NCBI RefSeq assembly: GCF_001704115.1
Contig: NZ_CP016895.1
Location: forward strand, 3,162,001-3,226,000
Source: Acinetobacter larvae
Lineage (GTDB): Bacteria > Pseudomonadota > Gammaproteobacteria > Pseudomonadales > Moraxellaceae
Direction: 5' to 3'
DNA length: 64,000 nt
A program made the translations under genes and the position numbers. Of this stretch, positions 1 to 9,097 are shown piece after piece; the first letter of the stretch is position 1; the number at the start of each line of letters is the position of its first letter. The notes under the pieces are model-generated. The model was given only the letters and a program-made list of their open reading frames with translations. It was not told the origin of the DNA and made no database searches.

Positions 1-67
1 TAGTTATTTTCGATTGCCATCTGGCTGTAGCTTTGTTTAAATCATGCTACACATCGAAAATTAGGAT

Positions 68-634
68 ATGTCAATGTCATTAAAATTATTAAAACTGAGT
101 GCTTGCTGTAGTATTGCAGCAGCCGCTTTATTGGGGTGTAACACAGCAACCACACAAACAGAAAATCTCAGTCAAACAACTGTACATCGTGTCACTGTAC
201 ATGCGGTAAGCCCTGCAGGGGTCGGTGCTGCCATTGGTACAGTAAAACTCAGTGACAGCGCGCAAGGATTGGTTATTGAAAATGACTTATCCCAATTAAC
301 CCCAGGCTATCATGGCTTCCACATCCATGAAAAAGGCTCTTGTGAACCAGCTGAAAAAGATGGCAAGATGGGGGCAGCATTGGCGGCAGGTGGTCATTTT
401 AACCCGAACAATGCACCACATCACGGCACGCCCAATGATGGTCACTTAGGTGATTTACCGGTACTCAATGTCGACAGTGATGGTAAAGCCCAAACCACGG
501 TCATTGCACCACGGTTAAAATTGGCAGACATCAAAGGGCTTGCCATTATGGTACATGAGGGAGGTGATAACTATTCTGATAGCCCTGCGCCACTAGGTGG
601 CGGAGGTAACCGTGTAGCTTGCGGTATTATCTAA
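68..634 (+). CDS. sodC: Cu/Zn superoxide dismutase, lipoprotein
   Basis: Converts superoxide to hydrogen peroxide and oxygen in the cell envelope. The 188-residue product starts with a lipoprotein signal peptide whose lipobox LLGC lies near residues 21-24, so it is probably membrane-anchored in the periplasm. The Cu/Zn ligand set looks complete: GFHIHEKGSC (two copper His plus the first disulfide Cys), GGHFNPNNAPHHG and DGHLGDLP (bridging His, zinc His and Asp), MVHEGGDNY (last copper His), and the second disulfide Cys in RVACGII at the C-terminus. The ATG at 68 is closely followed by a second in-frame ATG (residue 3), so the exact start is uncertain by two codons. It is followed by a perfect hairpin and then the yccS-like gene. 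Confidence 0.93.
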   Translation: MSMSLKLLKLSACCSIAAAALLGCNTATTQTENLSQTTVHRVTVHAVSPAGVGAAIGTVKLSDSAQGLVIENDLSQLTPGYHGFHIHEKGSCEPAEKDGKMGAALAAGGHFNPNNAPHHGTPNDGHLGDLPVLNVDSDGKAQTTVIAPRLKLADIKGLAIMVHEGGDNYSDSPAPLGGGGNRVACGII

Positions 635-688
635 TGCTTGAAGATTTGATCGGATGATAATGATCTGATTATTATTATTATGATGATG

Positions 689-719
689 ATGTGGATATCT
701 ACGAAGATATCCACATTTT
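689..719 (+). terminator. Perfect 12-bp hairpin after sodC
   Basis: ATGTGGATATCT and its exact reverse complement flank a four-base loop (acga), followed by four T. The stem is strong but the T-tract is short. It most likely ends or stabilises the sodC transcript, and it lies about 30 bases before the next start codon. A GAT/ATT-rich simple-sequence stretch precedes it. Confidence 0.6.
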
Positions 720-749
720 GATGATACCCTGCACTTTGCATCATGATGG

Positions 750-2909
750 ATGCCGATGATGACAGCTTGGCAAGCGCTACGACAGCACCTTAGCAGTAAC
801 TCTTTATTGCTGTATTGCATACAAATTGCAATTGTACTCAGTGGCACCACACTGGGATTATATTTTCTTGATAATCAGTCACTCATCGTCCCGGTGACCT
901 TAGGTGCTATTGCAGCAGCGCTCACAGATTTTGATGATCGCCTAAGTATTCGGCTTAGAAATCTCATTTATGTCTGTGTTTTATTTTTTGCAGTCAGTAG
1001 CCTATTAAGCCTCATCTATCCTTATAAAATACTGTTTGTGGTTTATTTTTCTTTATCCAGTGCTGCTTTGATTTTATTGGGTGCCTTGGGACAACGTTAT
1101 GCGGTTATTTCGTTTGGTGCAGTCTTATTATCTATCTATACACTCTTTGGTATCGGTGAATATCCACACTGGTCGACCCAAGCCAGTTATTTTGTGTTAG
1201 GCGCTTTATATTATGGTCTGAGCTCGATCATTTTTTATTTACTCAAACCGACGCAAGCATTACAAGATAATCTCGCGCAAAGCTTTAGCCAAATTGCCGA
1301 CCTACTCTATGCCAAAGCACGGCTATTTGATCCCGATAATTATGACAATGTCGAACAACTGCTCTATACCCTGTCACAGTACAATACGCCTATAGTGCAC
1401 AGTCTAAATCAAACCAAACGCGCATTACTGACCCGTCTAAAAGCCTCACGTGCCAATGCCACTACCATTTACTGGTTAGATTTATATTTTCTAGCCCAAG
1501 ATTTACATGAGCATGCCAGCTCCAATTTTGTCCATTATCAACAACTACAAACACAATTTAGTCGCAGTGATTTGATTTACCGTATTCAAAAAAATATTCG
1601 TTTACTGGCACAGTCCTGCCAACACATTTCACAATGTATTTTGCATCGTCAAAACTATCAGGAAAATCCAGAACAACGCTATGCCCTGACACAACTAGAA
1701 TACTCTATGCAAGACTGGATCAGTGCCAATCCCAAACAATTACAAGTTAAAAACCTTAAACTGATTTTAAATAATCTCACATCACTGCAAGAGCAATTGC
1801 AACGTCTCAGCCAACAACAAAGCATAGAATCACCGAAAAATAGCCAGCAAGTTGAACATCTCAAACTGTTAGATGACGATATTCAAGGGCTCGGTGATTT
1901 ATGGCTCAAGCTCAAGCAGCACCTCAATACCGACTCGGCTCTTTTTCGTCATGCGGTTCGTATTGCGGTGGTCTTTCTGATCGGTAATCTGATCTCCTTA
2001 CTGCCCATCACAGAACACGGTTATTGGATTTTATTAACCAGTTTATTTGTTTGTCAGACCAGTTATTTTGCGACCAAAAGTCGCTTAAAACTCCGCACCC
2101 TCGGTACGGTTCTAGGGGTATTCCTCGGTATTCCAATTCTGTATTTTGTTCCCAGCATGACTGGACAATTATTATTGACCATTATTTTTGGCGTATGCTT
2201 TTTTTATTTACGTTCCAAAAAATATGCCATGGCAACCCTCATGGCCACCTTGATGGTATTGTTAATTTTCAATTTAAAAGGCGCAGGTTATAGCGTCATT
2301 CTGCCCCGTATTATCGACACGCTATTGGGCTGTTTAATCGCATGGTTTGCTGTCAGTTTTATCTGGCCAGATTGGAACTTTAGAAATATTAGTCGCAATA
2401 TTCGTCAGAGTAACCTCAATAGCATGGCTTATTTTGATGAAGTGGTACAACAGTATTTGCAGGGGCGCAATAACCATACTGCTTATCGCAAAGCACGGCG
2501 CTATGCGCATAATGCGCAGATTGAACTATCCAATATGATTTCGAGTTTAAGTACCGAACCACACCCCAATGCTGAACTAATCCAGCAAGCTTTTCGTTAT
2601 CTGGTTTATAGTCATAGTCAATTGAGCTATATCGCCGCTTTGGGTAGCCATCGGCAGTACACGGCACAAACTGCCATCCGCCAATTACTCATAAACTGCC
2701 AGCAGCTATTACAACACAGCGTAGTCCAGCAACAACCGCTTGATGAACAACAATTACAGCAATTGAGTACGCAAATTGCTGCGCTCAGTTTCGGCAATGA
2801 TCATGATGAACACATATTATTGGTACTCAAACAACTGAGTTTGCTATTAGAAACTTTGCCTGAGTTTTTATTATTACAACAGCAATTATTGGCTTGGGAA
2901 ATTCGCTAA
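750..2909 (+). CDS. yccS: YccS/YhfK-type FUSC-family inner membrane protein
   Basis: A 719-residue integral membrane protein with two clusters of hydrophobic segments. The N-terminal cluster (about residues 20-165) and the C-terminal cluster (about 400-545) are separated by a long soluble, Gln-rich region. This two-block layout and length fit the YccS/YhfK (fusaric acid resistance-like) family. Those proteins resemble the inner membrane part of aromatic-acid and fusaric-acid exporters, but the substrate is unknown. No periplasmic adaptor gene is adjacent, so it probably acts alone. The symbol is by family resemblance only. Two further ATG codons follow the first within four codons. Confidence 0.8.
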   Translation: MPMMTAWQALRQHLSSNSLLLYCIQIAIVLSGTTLGLYFLDNQSLIVPVTLGAIAAALTDFDDRLSIRLRNLIYVCVLFFAVSSLLSLIYPYKILFVVYFSLSSAALILLGALGQRYAVISFGAVLLSIYTLFGIGEYPHWSTQASYFVLGALYYGLSSIIFYLLKPTQALQDNLAQSFSQIADLLYAKARLFDPDNYDNVEQLLYTLSQYNTPIVHSLNQTKRALLTRLKASRANATTIYWLDLYFLAQDLHEHASSNFVHYQQLQTQFSRSDLIYRIQKNIRLLAQSCQHISQCILHRQNYQENPEQRYALTQLEYSMQDWISANPKQLQVKNLKLILNNLTSLQEQLQRLSQQQSIESPKNSQQVEHLKLLDDDIQGLGDLWLKLKQHLNTDSALFRHAVRIAVVFLIGNLISLLPITEHGYWILLTSLFVCQTSYFATKSRLKLRTLGTVLGVFLGIPILYFVPSMTGQLLLTIIFGVCFFYLRSKKYAMATLMATLMVLLIFNLKGAGYSVILPRIIDTLLGCLIAWFAVSFIWPDWNFRNISRNIRQSNLNSMAYFDEVVQQYLQGRNNHTAYRKARRYAHNAQIELSNMISSLSTEPHPNAELIQQAFRYLVYSHSQLSYIAALGSHRQYTAQTAIRQLLINCQQLLQHSVVQQQPLDEQQLQQLSTQIAALSFGNDHDEHILLVLKQLSLLLETLPEFLLLQQQLLAWEIR

Positions 2910-3012
2910 CTTACGGGTAGAGCTGGCTTTGCAAACACTGAGATTTCAATGCTTGGCTTTGCAAAACTGAAGTTTCACAGCTAGCGTTTCAGTATTTGAT
3001 TTTCACAACTAA

Positions 3013-3057
3013 GCTTTTTAAAACTGGGCTTTTTAAAACGAGGCTTTTTAAAACTGG
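3013..3057 (+). repeat. 15-bp tandem repeat, three units
   Basis: Three head-to-tail 15-mers: GCTTTTTAAAACTGG, GCTTTTTAAAACGAG, GCTTTTTAAAACTGG. They sit in the spacer between yccS and the convergent exporter gene. The surrounding 2920-3060 also contains degenerate ggctttgcaaaactga-like copies. No gene is convincing here; an open frame through the repeat would encode a reiterated LFKTG motif and lacks support. Confidence 0.8.
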
Positions 3058-3189
3058 GACTTCAAAGCGGGATAGTCATGCTGGTTTAATCCAGCAAGTT
3101 GTGCATCGCACAAACATTGCTGAAGAAAACCCTAACTCTCATCGACACTGGCTCTCATCGACAAATGACGTCATCTAGACCATGCTAGA

Positions 3190-4419
3190 TTAGAACTGCT
3201 GATTGGCAGCACGTTCTTGCATGATCTTTTTAAGCTCTGTACGCGGTAAAGTAAACCACAGTAATAGCAATACCAAACAACAGAAAGCAAAGGAGATGAT
3301 ATGAAAATGCTCATATAACACGCGGGCAATTTCAATAATACTAAAGAACAAAGTCATTAATAATAATGAAATGGCTGCAGCAACCGTTCCTTTTGAAACT
3401 TCAGATGACATTAATGCCAAACGATAAACAATAGAAAATCCAATTCCCTCACCAAAACTAATCAAGCTCAAACCCAGTAAAATACAAGGCAACACATAGT
3501 CTTGATGAAAAGTACCGAATAATAAAATCAAGGCACCGACCAACATAATCGGTACACCGATTAAAACAGTTTTGCCCAATGGATATTTATCTACGATCCG
3601 CACCAAAACCAAATTACCCAAAATTAAAGCACCGAGAATGGGAAATTGACTTAGACCATATTCAACACTACTCAAGCCCAATTCATCGACCAACATCACG
3701 GGGGATAACGCGATCCAAAGCATCAGTGGCATACTTAGCAAAGGCAATGATGCCGTCATGATTAAAAAACGCTTATTGTGATAAACCTGTTTAAAATCTT
3801 GCAGCATATAACGTAGCGAACGTTTGGGAACAGAGACTTGTATATCTGGCATTTTGCTTTTGAGACCAAACCAACTGAGCCCAGCCATGGCAGCAATACC
3901 AATAAAGCCCCAATGCCAAGAGACATGTTCTATCAGTCCTGCACCGACCACAGGACCTAATAAAGGTGCCAATAGCGAAATATTTGCCATCAACGCCATC
4001 ACCTTAATAGCATCACGTTCCGCAAAACTTTCTTGGATTGCAGCATAGCCGACAGCAGAAATGACCGTCAGACCAAAGCCTTGTAAAAAACGCAAAGCCA
4101 GAAACTGATAAATATTTTGCGTCAATAAAATCAATAAACAGGTCAGTACAAAAAAGAGTACGCCACCGAGCAATACTTTTTTACGACCTAAACGATCGGA
4201 TAAAGGTCCTAATAACCAGGCGACACAAGCCCCACCCAATAAATAAAAAGACATGGATGACGGTGCCCATGTGCTACTCACGCCGAAGTCTCGTGTAACG
4301 GCAAGCATCGCAGGTTGGACTAAATCATTTCCGATATATACCGAAAATTCGAACAGCACCAATGCCAATGGAAACATTAACGTAGCGCGGCTCAAGGTGG
4401 TAGTTGGAACCTTTTGCAT
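3190..4419 (-). CDS. craA: CraA/MdfA-like MFS drug exporter
   Basis: Proton-driven multidrug exporter of the inner membrane, DHA1 family, 12 predicted membrane segments, 409 residues. It resembles E. coli MdfA and Acinetobacter CraA (chloramphenicol efflux) along its length. The first membrane segment carries LFEFSVYIGND, with the acidic residues E24 and D32 matching the functional E26 and D34 of MdfA. The loop motif GPLSDRLGRKKVL follows the second segment. GYAAIQE and the SKGTVAAAISLLLM stretch are also MdfA-like. It is transcribed alone, convergent with yccS. A short inverted repeat, ATCTAG-accatg-CTAGAT (3173-3190), lies at its stop codon. Drug specificity is inferred from the family. Confidence 0.87.
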   Translation of the reverse strand: MQKVPTTTLSRATLMFPLALVLFEFSVYIGNDLVQPAMLAVTRDFGVSSTWAPSSMSFYLLGGACVAWLLGPLSDRLGRKKVLLGGVLFFVLTCLLILLTQNIYQFLALRFLQGFGLTVISAVGYAAIQESFAERDAIKVMALMANISLLAPLLGPVVGAGLIEHVSWHWGFIGIAAMAGLSWFGLKSKMPDIQVSVPKRSLRYMLQDFKQVYHNKRFLIMTASLPLLSMPLMLWIALSPVMLVDELGLSSVEYGLSQFPILGALILGNLVLVRIVDKYPLGKTVLIGVPIMLVGALILLFGTFHQDYVLPCILLGLSLISFGEGIGFSIVYRLALMSSEVSKGTVAAAISLLLMTLFFSIIEIARVLYEHFHIISFAFCCLVLLLLWFTLPRTELKKIMQERAANQQF

Positions 4420-4856
4420 TTTAATCTACACACAAAAATTGTACTTGCTGCCCCAAATACAGACCAAGCCTGCATGAGCGAACACAAGTAGGATATAAAC
4501 AATATAGAGATTTTTAGAGGTTGCTAGGAAAGTCGGTGCCAAAAAGCACAGCAACAAGAAAATTTATACCTAGCACATAGATACACCGTATTCACAAGGT
4601 GTCTAAAGCAATTCAAAAGAGAATGATAGAATTGTTTTCACTTAAAACAGACAGTATCAAGTCAGAAAATTCTAACAGATTTTTTTAGTAATACTAAACA
4701 TTTTTATCAGCTTTTCTTCAACATAACCCATTTATGCTCACGGCAAAGTGGATCACTTGGTAAATCAGCGCACTTTTGCTAAGCTACGCCTCGCACAATT
4801 GCATCAGCATAGCCTCCTATTATTCATTTAACGTATTACAAAATCATTGCAAAAAT
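4420..4856. other. Intergenic region between divergent exporter and monooxygenase genes
   Basis: About 440 AT-rich bases that should hold the divergent promoters for the minus-strand exporter and the plus-strand monooxygenase. The monooxygenase frame is open upstream to 4776, but those 27 codons do not resemble the family N-terminus. I see no RNA gene, strong palindrome or additional coding sequence. Confidence 0.5.
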
Positions 4857-6164
4857 ATGCCGACAACAACAAGTTTACATTTTGCCATTATTGGAGCAGG
4901 AACCGCTGGCTTAGCTGCCGCGATCGTGCTCGCCAAACTTAATATACGGGTCAGTCTTTATGAACAAGCACCGCGCTTAGCCCCTGTAGGAGCTGGCTTG
5001 TTGTTACAACCCGCTGGCTTAGCAGTGTTTGAACACTTAGGATTATTAACGCAGGTTCAGCAACTGACTGCTGAGATTTCTGGTTTAAAAGGTTGCTTGC
5101 CAGATGGTCGTTTGGTGGTCGATAGCCATTATTCACAAGCAGATACTGCGTATTATGGCCTGGGTATTCATCGTGCTAGCTTATGCCATGTGCTACAACA
5201 AGGTCTCTTGCCCTATCGCGATCTGATCGACTGCCACTTCAATACACGCATTCAGCGGATTGAGGAACAGTCACAGCATGTACTCCTCCATGGTGAAGTC
5301 ATATCACAGCAGCCAACGCAACAATCGTCTCAAGCTTTTCAACAGGTTCATGATGCCGTGTTCATTGCCAATGGTGCGCGCAGCCAATTACGTCCCGCCG
5401 CTTGGGTCAAAATCGAGCAAGTTTATCCTTGGGGTGCAGCCTGGTGTATTGTGCCAGAACAGCAAGATCACACCCTGTTTGAACAGAAAATTTTGCATCA
5501 ATACTATGCCGGTGCTCAAGTCATGCTGGGCATCCTACCCTCGGGCTGTATACCACATGCCCCCACACAGCGTCTCAGCAGCATTTTTTGGAGCATGCCG
5601 AGCAAGCAGCTTCCCGCCTTTATCCAACAACATGATCATGAAGTTTGGCTACAGCAGATTGCACAACATTGGCCCAAAGTTGCACAACACTTGGCACAGA
5701 TTTGGCAACATAGCGCACAGCCACCACAATGGCTGGCGGCTGAATATCGAGATGTGGTCCTCAAGCGCTTTGGCATGGGGCGTATTGGTTTGATCGGTGA
5801 TGCAGCACATGCCATGAGCCCGCAATTAGGGCAAGGTGCCAACATGGCATTGCTCGATGCTTGGGCACTGGGACAAGCGATACAACAAGCACGTCAGCAC
5901 GAACAAATGGACTGGGCAAAACTATGGCAGCATTATCATCTACTGAGACAACCTTCGACCGCTTTTTATCAAACGCTGAGTCGACTGCTCACCCCTTTAT
6001 ACCAATCACACAGCCGTAGTGCGGGCTATTTTCGTGATGTCTGTTTTCCACTGATGAATCAAATTCCCTATTTACAAAGACAGATGGCATTGACCATTGC
6101 AGGTCTAAAGCGTAATGCCTTACAACAATTTTCCTATGCTGACATCGCCAAAACTTGCCGTTAG
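4857..6164 (+). CDS. FAD-dependent monooxygenase (UbiH/PHBH fold)
   Basis: Flavoprotein of the aromatic hydroxylase superfamily, 435 residues. The ATG at 4857 is preferred because the FAD dinucleotide motif FAIIGAGTAGLAAA then starts about eight residues in, as usual; the longer frame from 4776 adds 27 unconserved codons. The second FAD motif, GRIGLIGDAAHAMSPQLGQG, is intact near residue 315. Between them lie the typical PVGAGLLLQPAGL segment and a substrate domain with several Trp and Gln. The substrate cannot be read from the sequence; phenolic or quinone-like compounds are usual for the family. No neighbouring catabolic genes suggest a pathway. Confidence 0.85.
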   Translation: MPTTTSLHFAIIGAGTAGLAAAIVLAKLNIRVSLYEQAPRLAPVGAGLLLQPAGLAVFEHLGLLTQVQQLTAEISGLKGCLPDGRLVVDSHYSQADTAYYGLGIHRASLCHVLQQGLLPYRDLIDCHFNTRIQRIEEQSQHVLLHGEVISQQPTQQSSQAFQQVHDAVFIANGARSQLRPAAWVKIEQVYPWGAAWCIVPEQQDHTLFEQKILHQYYAGAQVMLGILPSGCIPHAPTQRLSSIFWSMPSKQLPAFIQQHDHEVWLQQIAQHWPKVAQHLAQIWQHSAQPPQWLAAEYRDVVLKRFGMGRIGLIGDAAHAMSPQLGQGANMALLDAWALGQAIQQARQHEQMDWAKLWQHYHLLRQPSTAFYQTLSRLLTPLYQSHSRSAGYFRDVCFPLMNQIPYLQRQMALTIAGLKRNALQQFSYADIAKTCR

Positions 6165-6249
6165 CAGCCGCTGTGTCACATAGCGATGTTCATGATGGCA
6201 AAAAATGGGTAAAATCGAGCTAATTTATTTATAGTATAGAAACTTAATT

Positions 6250-6453
6250 ATGTTCGCGCGCCAAAATAGCTCACTGCTCAAAACAAGTCTTTGCTTTGGG
6301 CTCTGCTTTAGCTTTTTATTTGCTTGTTTTTTCCTATCACAACAACCGCATATAAACTTAAATCGTATCGCGTTGTTATTGTTCATCGCGGCATTGGCAA
6401 GCAGTTTATGGGCGATCCTGATGTATTTTTGGCAGCAAAAAACTCGCTCTTAA
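6250..6453 (+). CDS. Small two-helix membrane protein, unknown function
   Basis: A 67-residue protein with two hydrophobic segments (about residues 13-30 and 39-60), separated by a short polar turn containing QQPHINLN and ending in a basic tail, QQKTRS. It lies 85 bases after the monooxygenase in the same direction. A tatagtat box just upstream could serve as a -10. The hydrophobicity pattern supports a real inner membrane protein, but the ribosome binding site is weak and no family is recognised. Confidence 0.5.
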   Translation: MFARQNSSLLKTSLCFGLCFSFLFACFFLSQQPHINLNRIALLLFIAALASSLWAILMYFWQQKTRS

Positions 6454-6815
6454 GCCCAGCACATGCGGCTTTGCCTCAACGACAAATCAATAGACACAGC
6501 TATACTTCAGTATAGACCAGCCAGTTGGCCGCTAGACGACCATTGGCTGCCCCCTAGAGTCATGCTATAAACTTGATGTTTTTCAATTAAATAATTTAAT
6601 ATAAAGAAGTTGACAATACATCATGTCAATTATTGTTCATCGCTAGATCAATGTCATGCACACGATGTATTGAAAATGGATAAGCATGTACTGTGCCAAC
6701 AGCAGTGCATGCTCTCATCCAATCCACGCATTCGATGCAGTATTTTAAGACTTAATATTTTTAGATTTAATATTTCGAATTCAAGTTATAAGCAACACGA
6801 TATCTGGGGCATTTC
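6454..6815. other. AT-rich intergenic region with inverted repeats
   Basis: About 360 bases upstream of the saccharopine-dehydrogenase-like gene. A perfect 9-bp inverted repeat, CAATACATC (6614-6622) and GATGTATTG (6664-6672), encloses 41 bases. A second imperfect pair around GCATG and GCATGC follows at about 6684-6712. Tandem TTTAATATTT-like motifs at 6745-6775 may contain the promoter. No convincing gene is seen. Confidence 0.45.
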
Positions 6816-7994
6816 ATGAAAGTATTAGCAATAGGTGGTAGTGGTGGTATGGGACGTGCTGCCGTTCGTGCAGCATTAAGCTTTGACTTTATTGAAGAAA
6901 TCATTATAGCGGGCATCGATGCTGACTTAGGAGAGCGTTTTGCTGCATCCCTCAACGACCCGCGCGCCCGTAGTATCTTTTTAGATGTCACCGATCAAGA
7001 ACAACTGCGATATGCGATTGCCGCAGTCGATGTGGTCCTCAACTCAGCAGGACCTTTCTTCCGTTTTGGCGTTCCCATTTTGTCTGCGGCCATTGCTGAA
7101 GGCAAACACTATTGCGATATTTGTGATGACTGGCAGCCAACCGTAGCCATGCTGGAATTACATGAACAAGCCAAACAAAATAATGTCATTGCTGTTATTG
7201 GTTTAGGTGCAAGTCCAGGCATTATTAACCTGCTCTGTGTCAAAGCAGCGCAGCAATTGGATCGTGTTGATCGCATTATTTCGGCCTGGAAACTCTCGGG
7301 TGCCGTCAATGCCGATGATGGTTTTCAAACAGCACCCGTTGCAGGCAGTGTTGATGCCGCTGCAGTACACTTAATGCATTGTTTGTCTGAAAAAATTCGG
7401 ATTATTCGCGAAGGTAAAAGCATTGAAACCGATGCACTGGAACACTCGACTATTGATTTCCCTGAGTTTGGTTTAATGGACGTTTGGTCATTGGGGCATC
7501 CAGAAGCCATTACCTTGCCACGGCACTTTACGCAATTACAAAGCTGTTATAACGGCATGTTAGGCATTGCTGATTGGGTTGATAGTTTACGCCAAGCTGC
7601 CCAAGCCATTGCTGCTGGACAAATCAGTGTCGATGATGCAGCACGCAAAATATTGCAACAGGTACAGCAAGATGCCCCAACGACTCAAGCCAGTCCCGTG
7701 GCAGTAAAAACCCCGGGCTCATTTGCTTTTGCTGCGGGTCTCAAAGACAACAAACCGACGCGCGTCGGTGCCTACTTAAAACACTTGCCAGCAGGTGGGA
7801 TGGCCACCCTGACCGGTATTCCACAAGCATTATTTTTACCCTTGTTGCAGCAAGGTCATTTCCAACACGCAGGCGTCTTTTCACCAGAGCAAGTTATAGA
7901 TCCAGATGCCTTCTTTGCATTGTTTGATGGTTTTTGTGGTTCAGAAGGTGCTGGCGTGACCGTACTCACCGCACAAGATAGCGCGGCACTTTAA
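6816..7994 (+). CDS. Saccharopine dehydrogenase-like NAD(P) oxidoreductase
   Basis: A 392-residue protein with an N-terminal Rossmann domain: VLAIGGSGGMGRAAVRAAL is the nucleotide-binding loop, followed by an acidic strand end, IIIAGIDADLGERF. The order continues with VDVVLNSAGPF and the YCDICDDW and GLGASPGIINLL segments, typical of saccharopine dehydrogenase/homospermidine synthase-like enzymes. The C-terminal half is the substrate domain. The start has a GGGGC-like Shine-Dalgarno sequence. True saccharopine dehydrogenase activity is unlikely in this genus; many such proteins act on other amino or keto acids. It is monocistronic as far as the spacing shows. Confidence 0.78.
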   Translation: MKVLAIGGSGGMGRAAVRAALSFDFIEEIIIAGIDADLGERFAASLNDPRARSIFLDVTDQEQLRYAIAAVDVVLNSAGPFFRFGVPILSAAIAEGKHYCDICDDWQPTVAMLELHEQAKQNNVIAVIGLGASPGIINLLCVKAAQQLDRVDRIISAWKLSGAVNADDGFQTAPVAGSVDAAAVHLMHCLSEKIRIIREGKSIETDALEHSTIDFPEFGLMDVWSLGHPEAITLPRHFTQLQSCYNGMLGIADWVDSLRQAAQAIAAGQISVDDAARKILQQVQQDAPTTQASPVAVKTPGSFAFAAGLKDNKPTRVGAYLKHLPAGGMATLTGIPQALFLPLLQQGHFQHAGVFSPEQVIDPDAFFALFDGFCGSEGAGVTVLTAQDSAAL

Positions 7995-8202
7995 GTTTCA
8001 CGCTTGCGCACTGCATTTTGCCCAATCCATGATCAGGGTACAGGACAGCTTTTTAGTGTCTTGAGTCCTGATTATGGATTTAGTCGTGTTAGTATTTACA
8101 AGCAGGCACACATGCTTGCATGATAACATGCAGCAAAATATCGCTTGCCAAGACACAGCATATTGGCAAGCCATACGTGAAATAAACAAAAGGTGAACCC
8201 TC

Positions 8203-8991
8203 ATGGCAAATACGCAATGGCTTGATGAAGTCAAATTTAATCAACAAGGTCTAATCCCTGCCATTGCTCAGGATCATCGTAGCGGTCGCGTGTTGATGGT
8301 GGCATGGATGAACCGTGAAGCCCTGAGCTTGAGCGCTGAAAAAAATCAAGCCGTTTATTATTCTCGTTCTCGCCAAAAACTTTGGCATAAAGGCGAAGAG
8401 TCGGGGCATTTTCAAAGTATTCATGAAATCCGCTTAGACTGTGATGCCGACGTGATCATCTTATCTGTCGAACAACACGGCGGCATTGCCTGTCATACCG
8501 GGCGCGAGTCCTGCTTCTACCGTAAACTCACGGCACACGGTTGGGAGGTGGTGGATGCTCAGCTTAAAGATCCAACACAGATCTATGCCGAAAAAAGCCC
8601 AAGCCCAAATGCACATAGCCAAGTCATGCAAGCTTCCAATGCACAAGCTGAACAAGTTGAAGTTCTCAACTATTTGGCAGACTTGATGCAACAGCGTAAA
8701 ACGGCGAATCCCGATAGCTCTTATATTGCTCAGCTTTACCATAAAGGGCTCAACAAGATCCTCGAAAAAGTCGGTGAAGAAAGCATAGAGCTGATTCTAG
8801 CAGCCAAAGAATATGCACAAGACCCTTGTGCCGACCATAAAAATGACTTTATCTATGAAGTGGCTGATGTCTGGTTCCATAGTATTATCGCGCTAGGCTA
8901 TTTCGATATCGACCCACAAGTTGTGCTCAATGAATTGGCACGCCGCCAAGGGCTATCTGGCTTAGTGGAAAAAGCCAATCGTCAAGCATAA
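8203..8991 (+). CDS. hisIE: Bifunctional phosphoribosyl-AMP cyclohydrolase / phosphoribosyl-ATP pyrophosphatase
   Basis: Catalyses steps two and three of histidine biosynthesis in the cytoplasm. The 262 residues comprise an N-terminal HisI domain (about 1-130) and a C-terminal HisE domain (about 155-262), joined by a Ser/Ala/Gln-rich linker. HisI shows [24 protein letters not shown] and ESCFYRKL, containing the metal-binding Asp and Cys residues. HisE shows [15 protein letters not shown] and [13 protein letters not shown], the MazG-like acidic metal site. The gene stands apart from the other his genes in the window (31.4-35.0 kb). The ATG at 8203 follows an AAAGGTGA Shine-Dalgarno sequence. 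Confidence 0.95.
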   Translation: MANTQWLDEVKFNQQGLIPAIAQDHRSGRVLMVAWMNREALSLSAEKNQAVYYSRSRQKLWHKGEESGHFQSIHEIRLDCDADVIILSVEQHGGIACHTGRESCFYRKLTAHGWEVVDAQLKDPTQIYAEKSPSPNAHSQVMQASNAQAEQVEVLNYLADLMQQRKTANPDSSYIAQLYHKGLNKILEKVGEESIELILAAKEYAQDPCADHKNDFIYEVADVWFHSIIALGYFDIDPQVVLNELARRQGLSGLVEKANRQA

Positions 8992-9042
8992 GCCAGTCAT
9001 CAATCATAAAATGTGGGGCTGCGCCATTAGACCAGCGCCACA

Positions 9043-9074
9043 ACATCAAACACCTACGTGATGGTGTTTGATGT
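9043..9074. promoter_or_regulatory. Perfect 12-bp inverted repeat upstream of the AraC gene
   Basis: ACATCAAACACC is followed after eight bases (tacgtgat) by its exact reverse complement, GGTGTTTGATGT. It lies 51 bases after the hisIE stop and 23 before the preferred AraC start. It has no T-tract, so an operator or 5' hairpin is at least as likely as a terminator. A TTG at 9068 that could extend the AraC frame falls inside its right arm, which argues against that start. Confidence 0.6.
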
Positions 9075-9097
9075 CACTGTTGAAGGAGTCTGACACC

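Noticed and set aside
2996..3178. 60-codon frame with LFKTG repeats
   Set aside because: It is the reading of a 15-bp tandem repeat, lacks a ribosome binding site and has no family.
4776..4856. Longer start for the FAD monooxygenase
   Set aside because: The added 27 residues precede the FAD motif by an unusual distance and show no signal peptide or conservation pattern.
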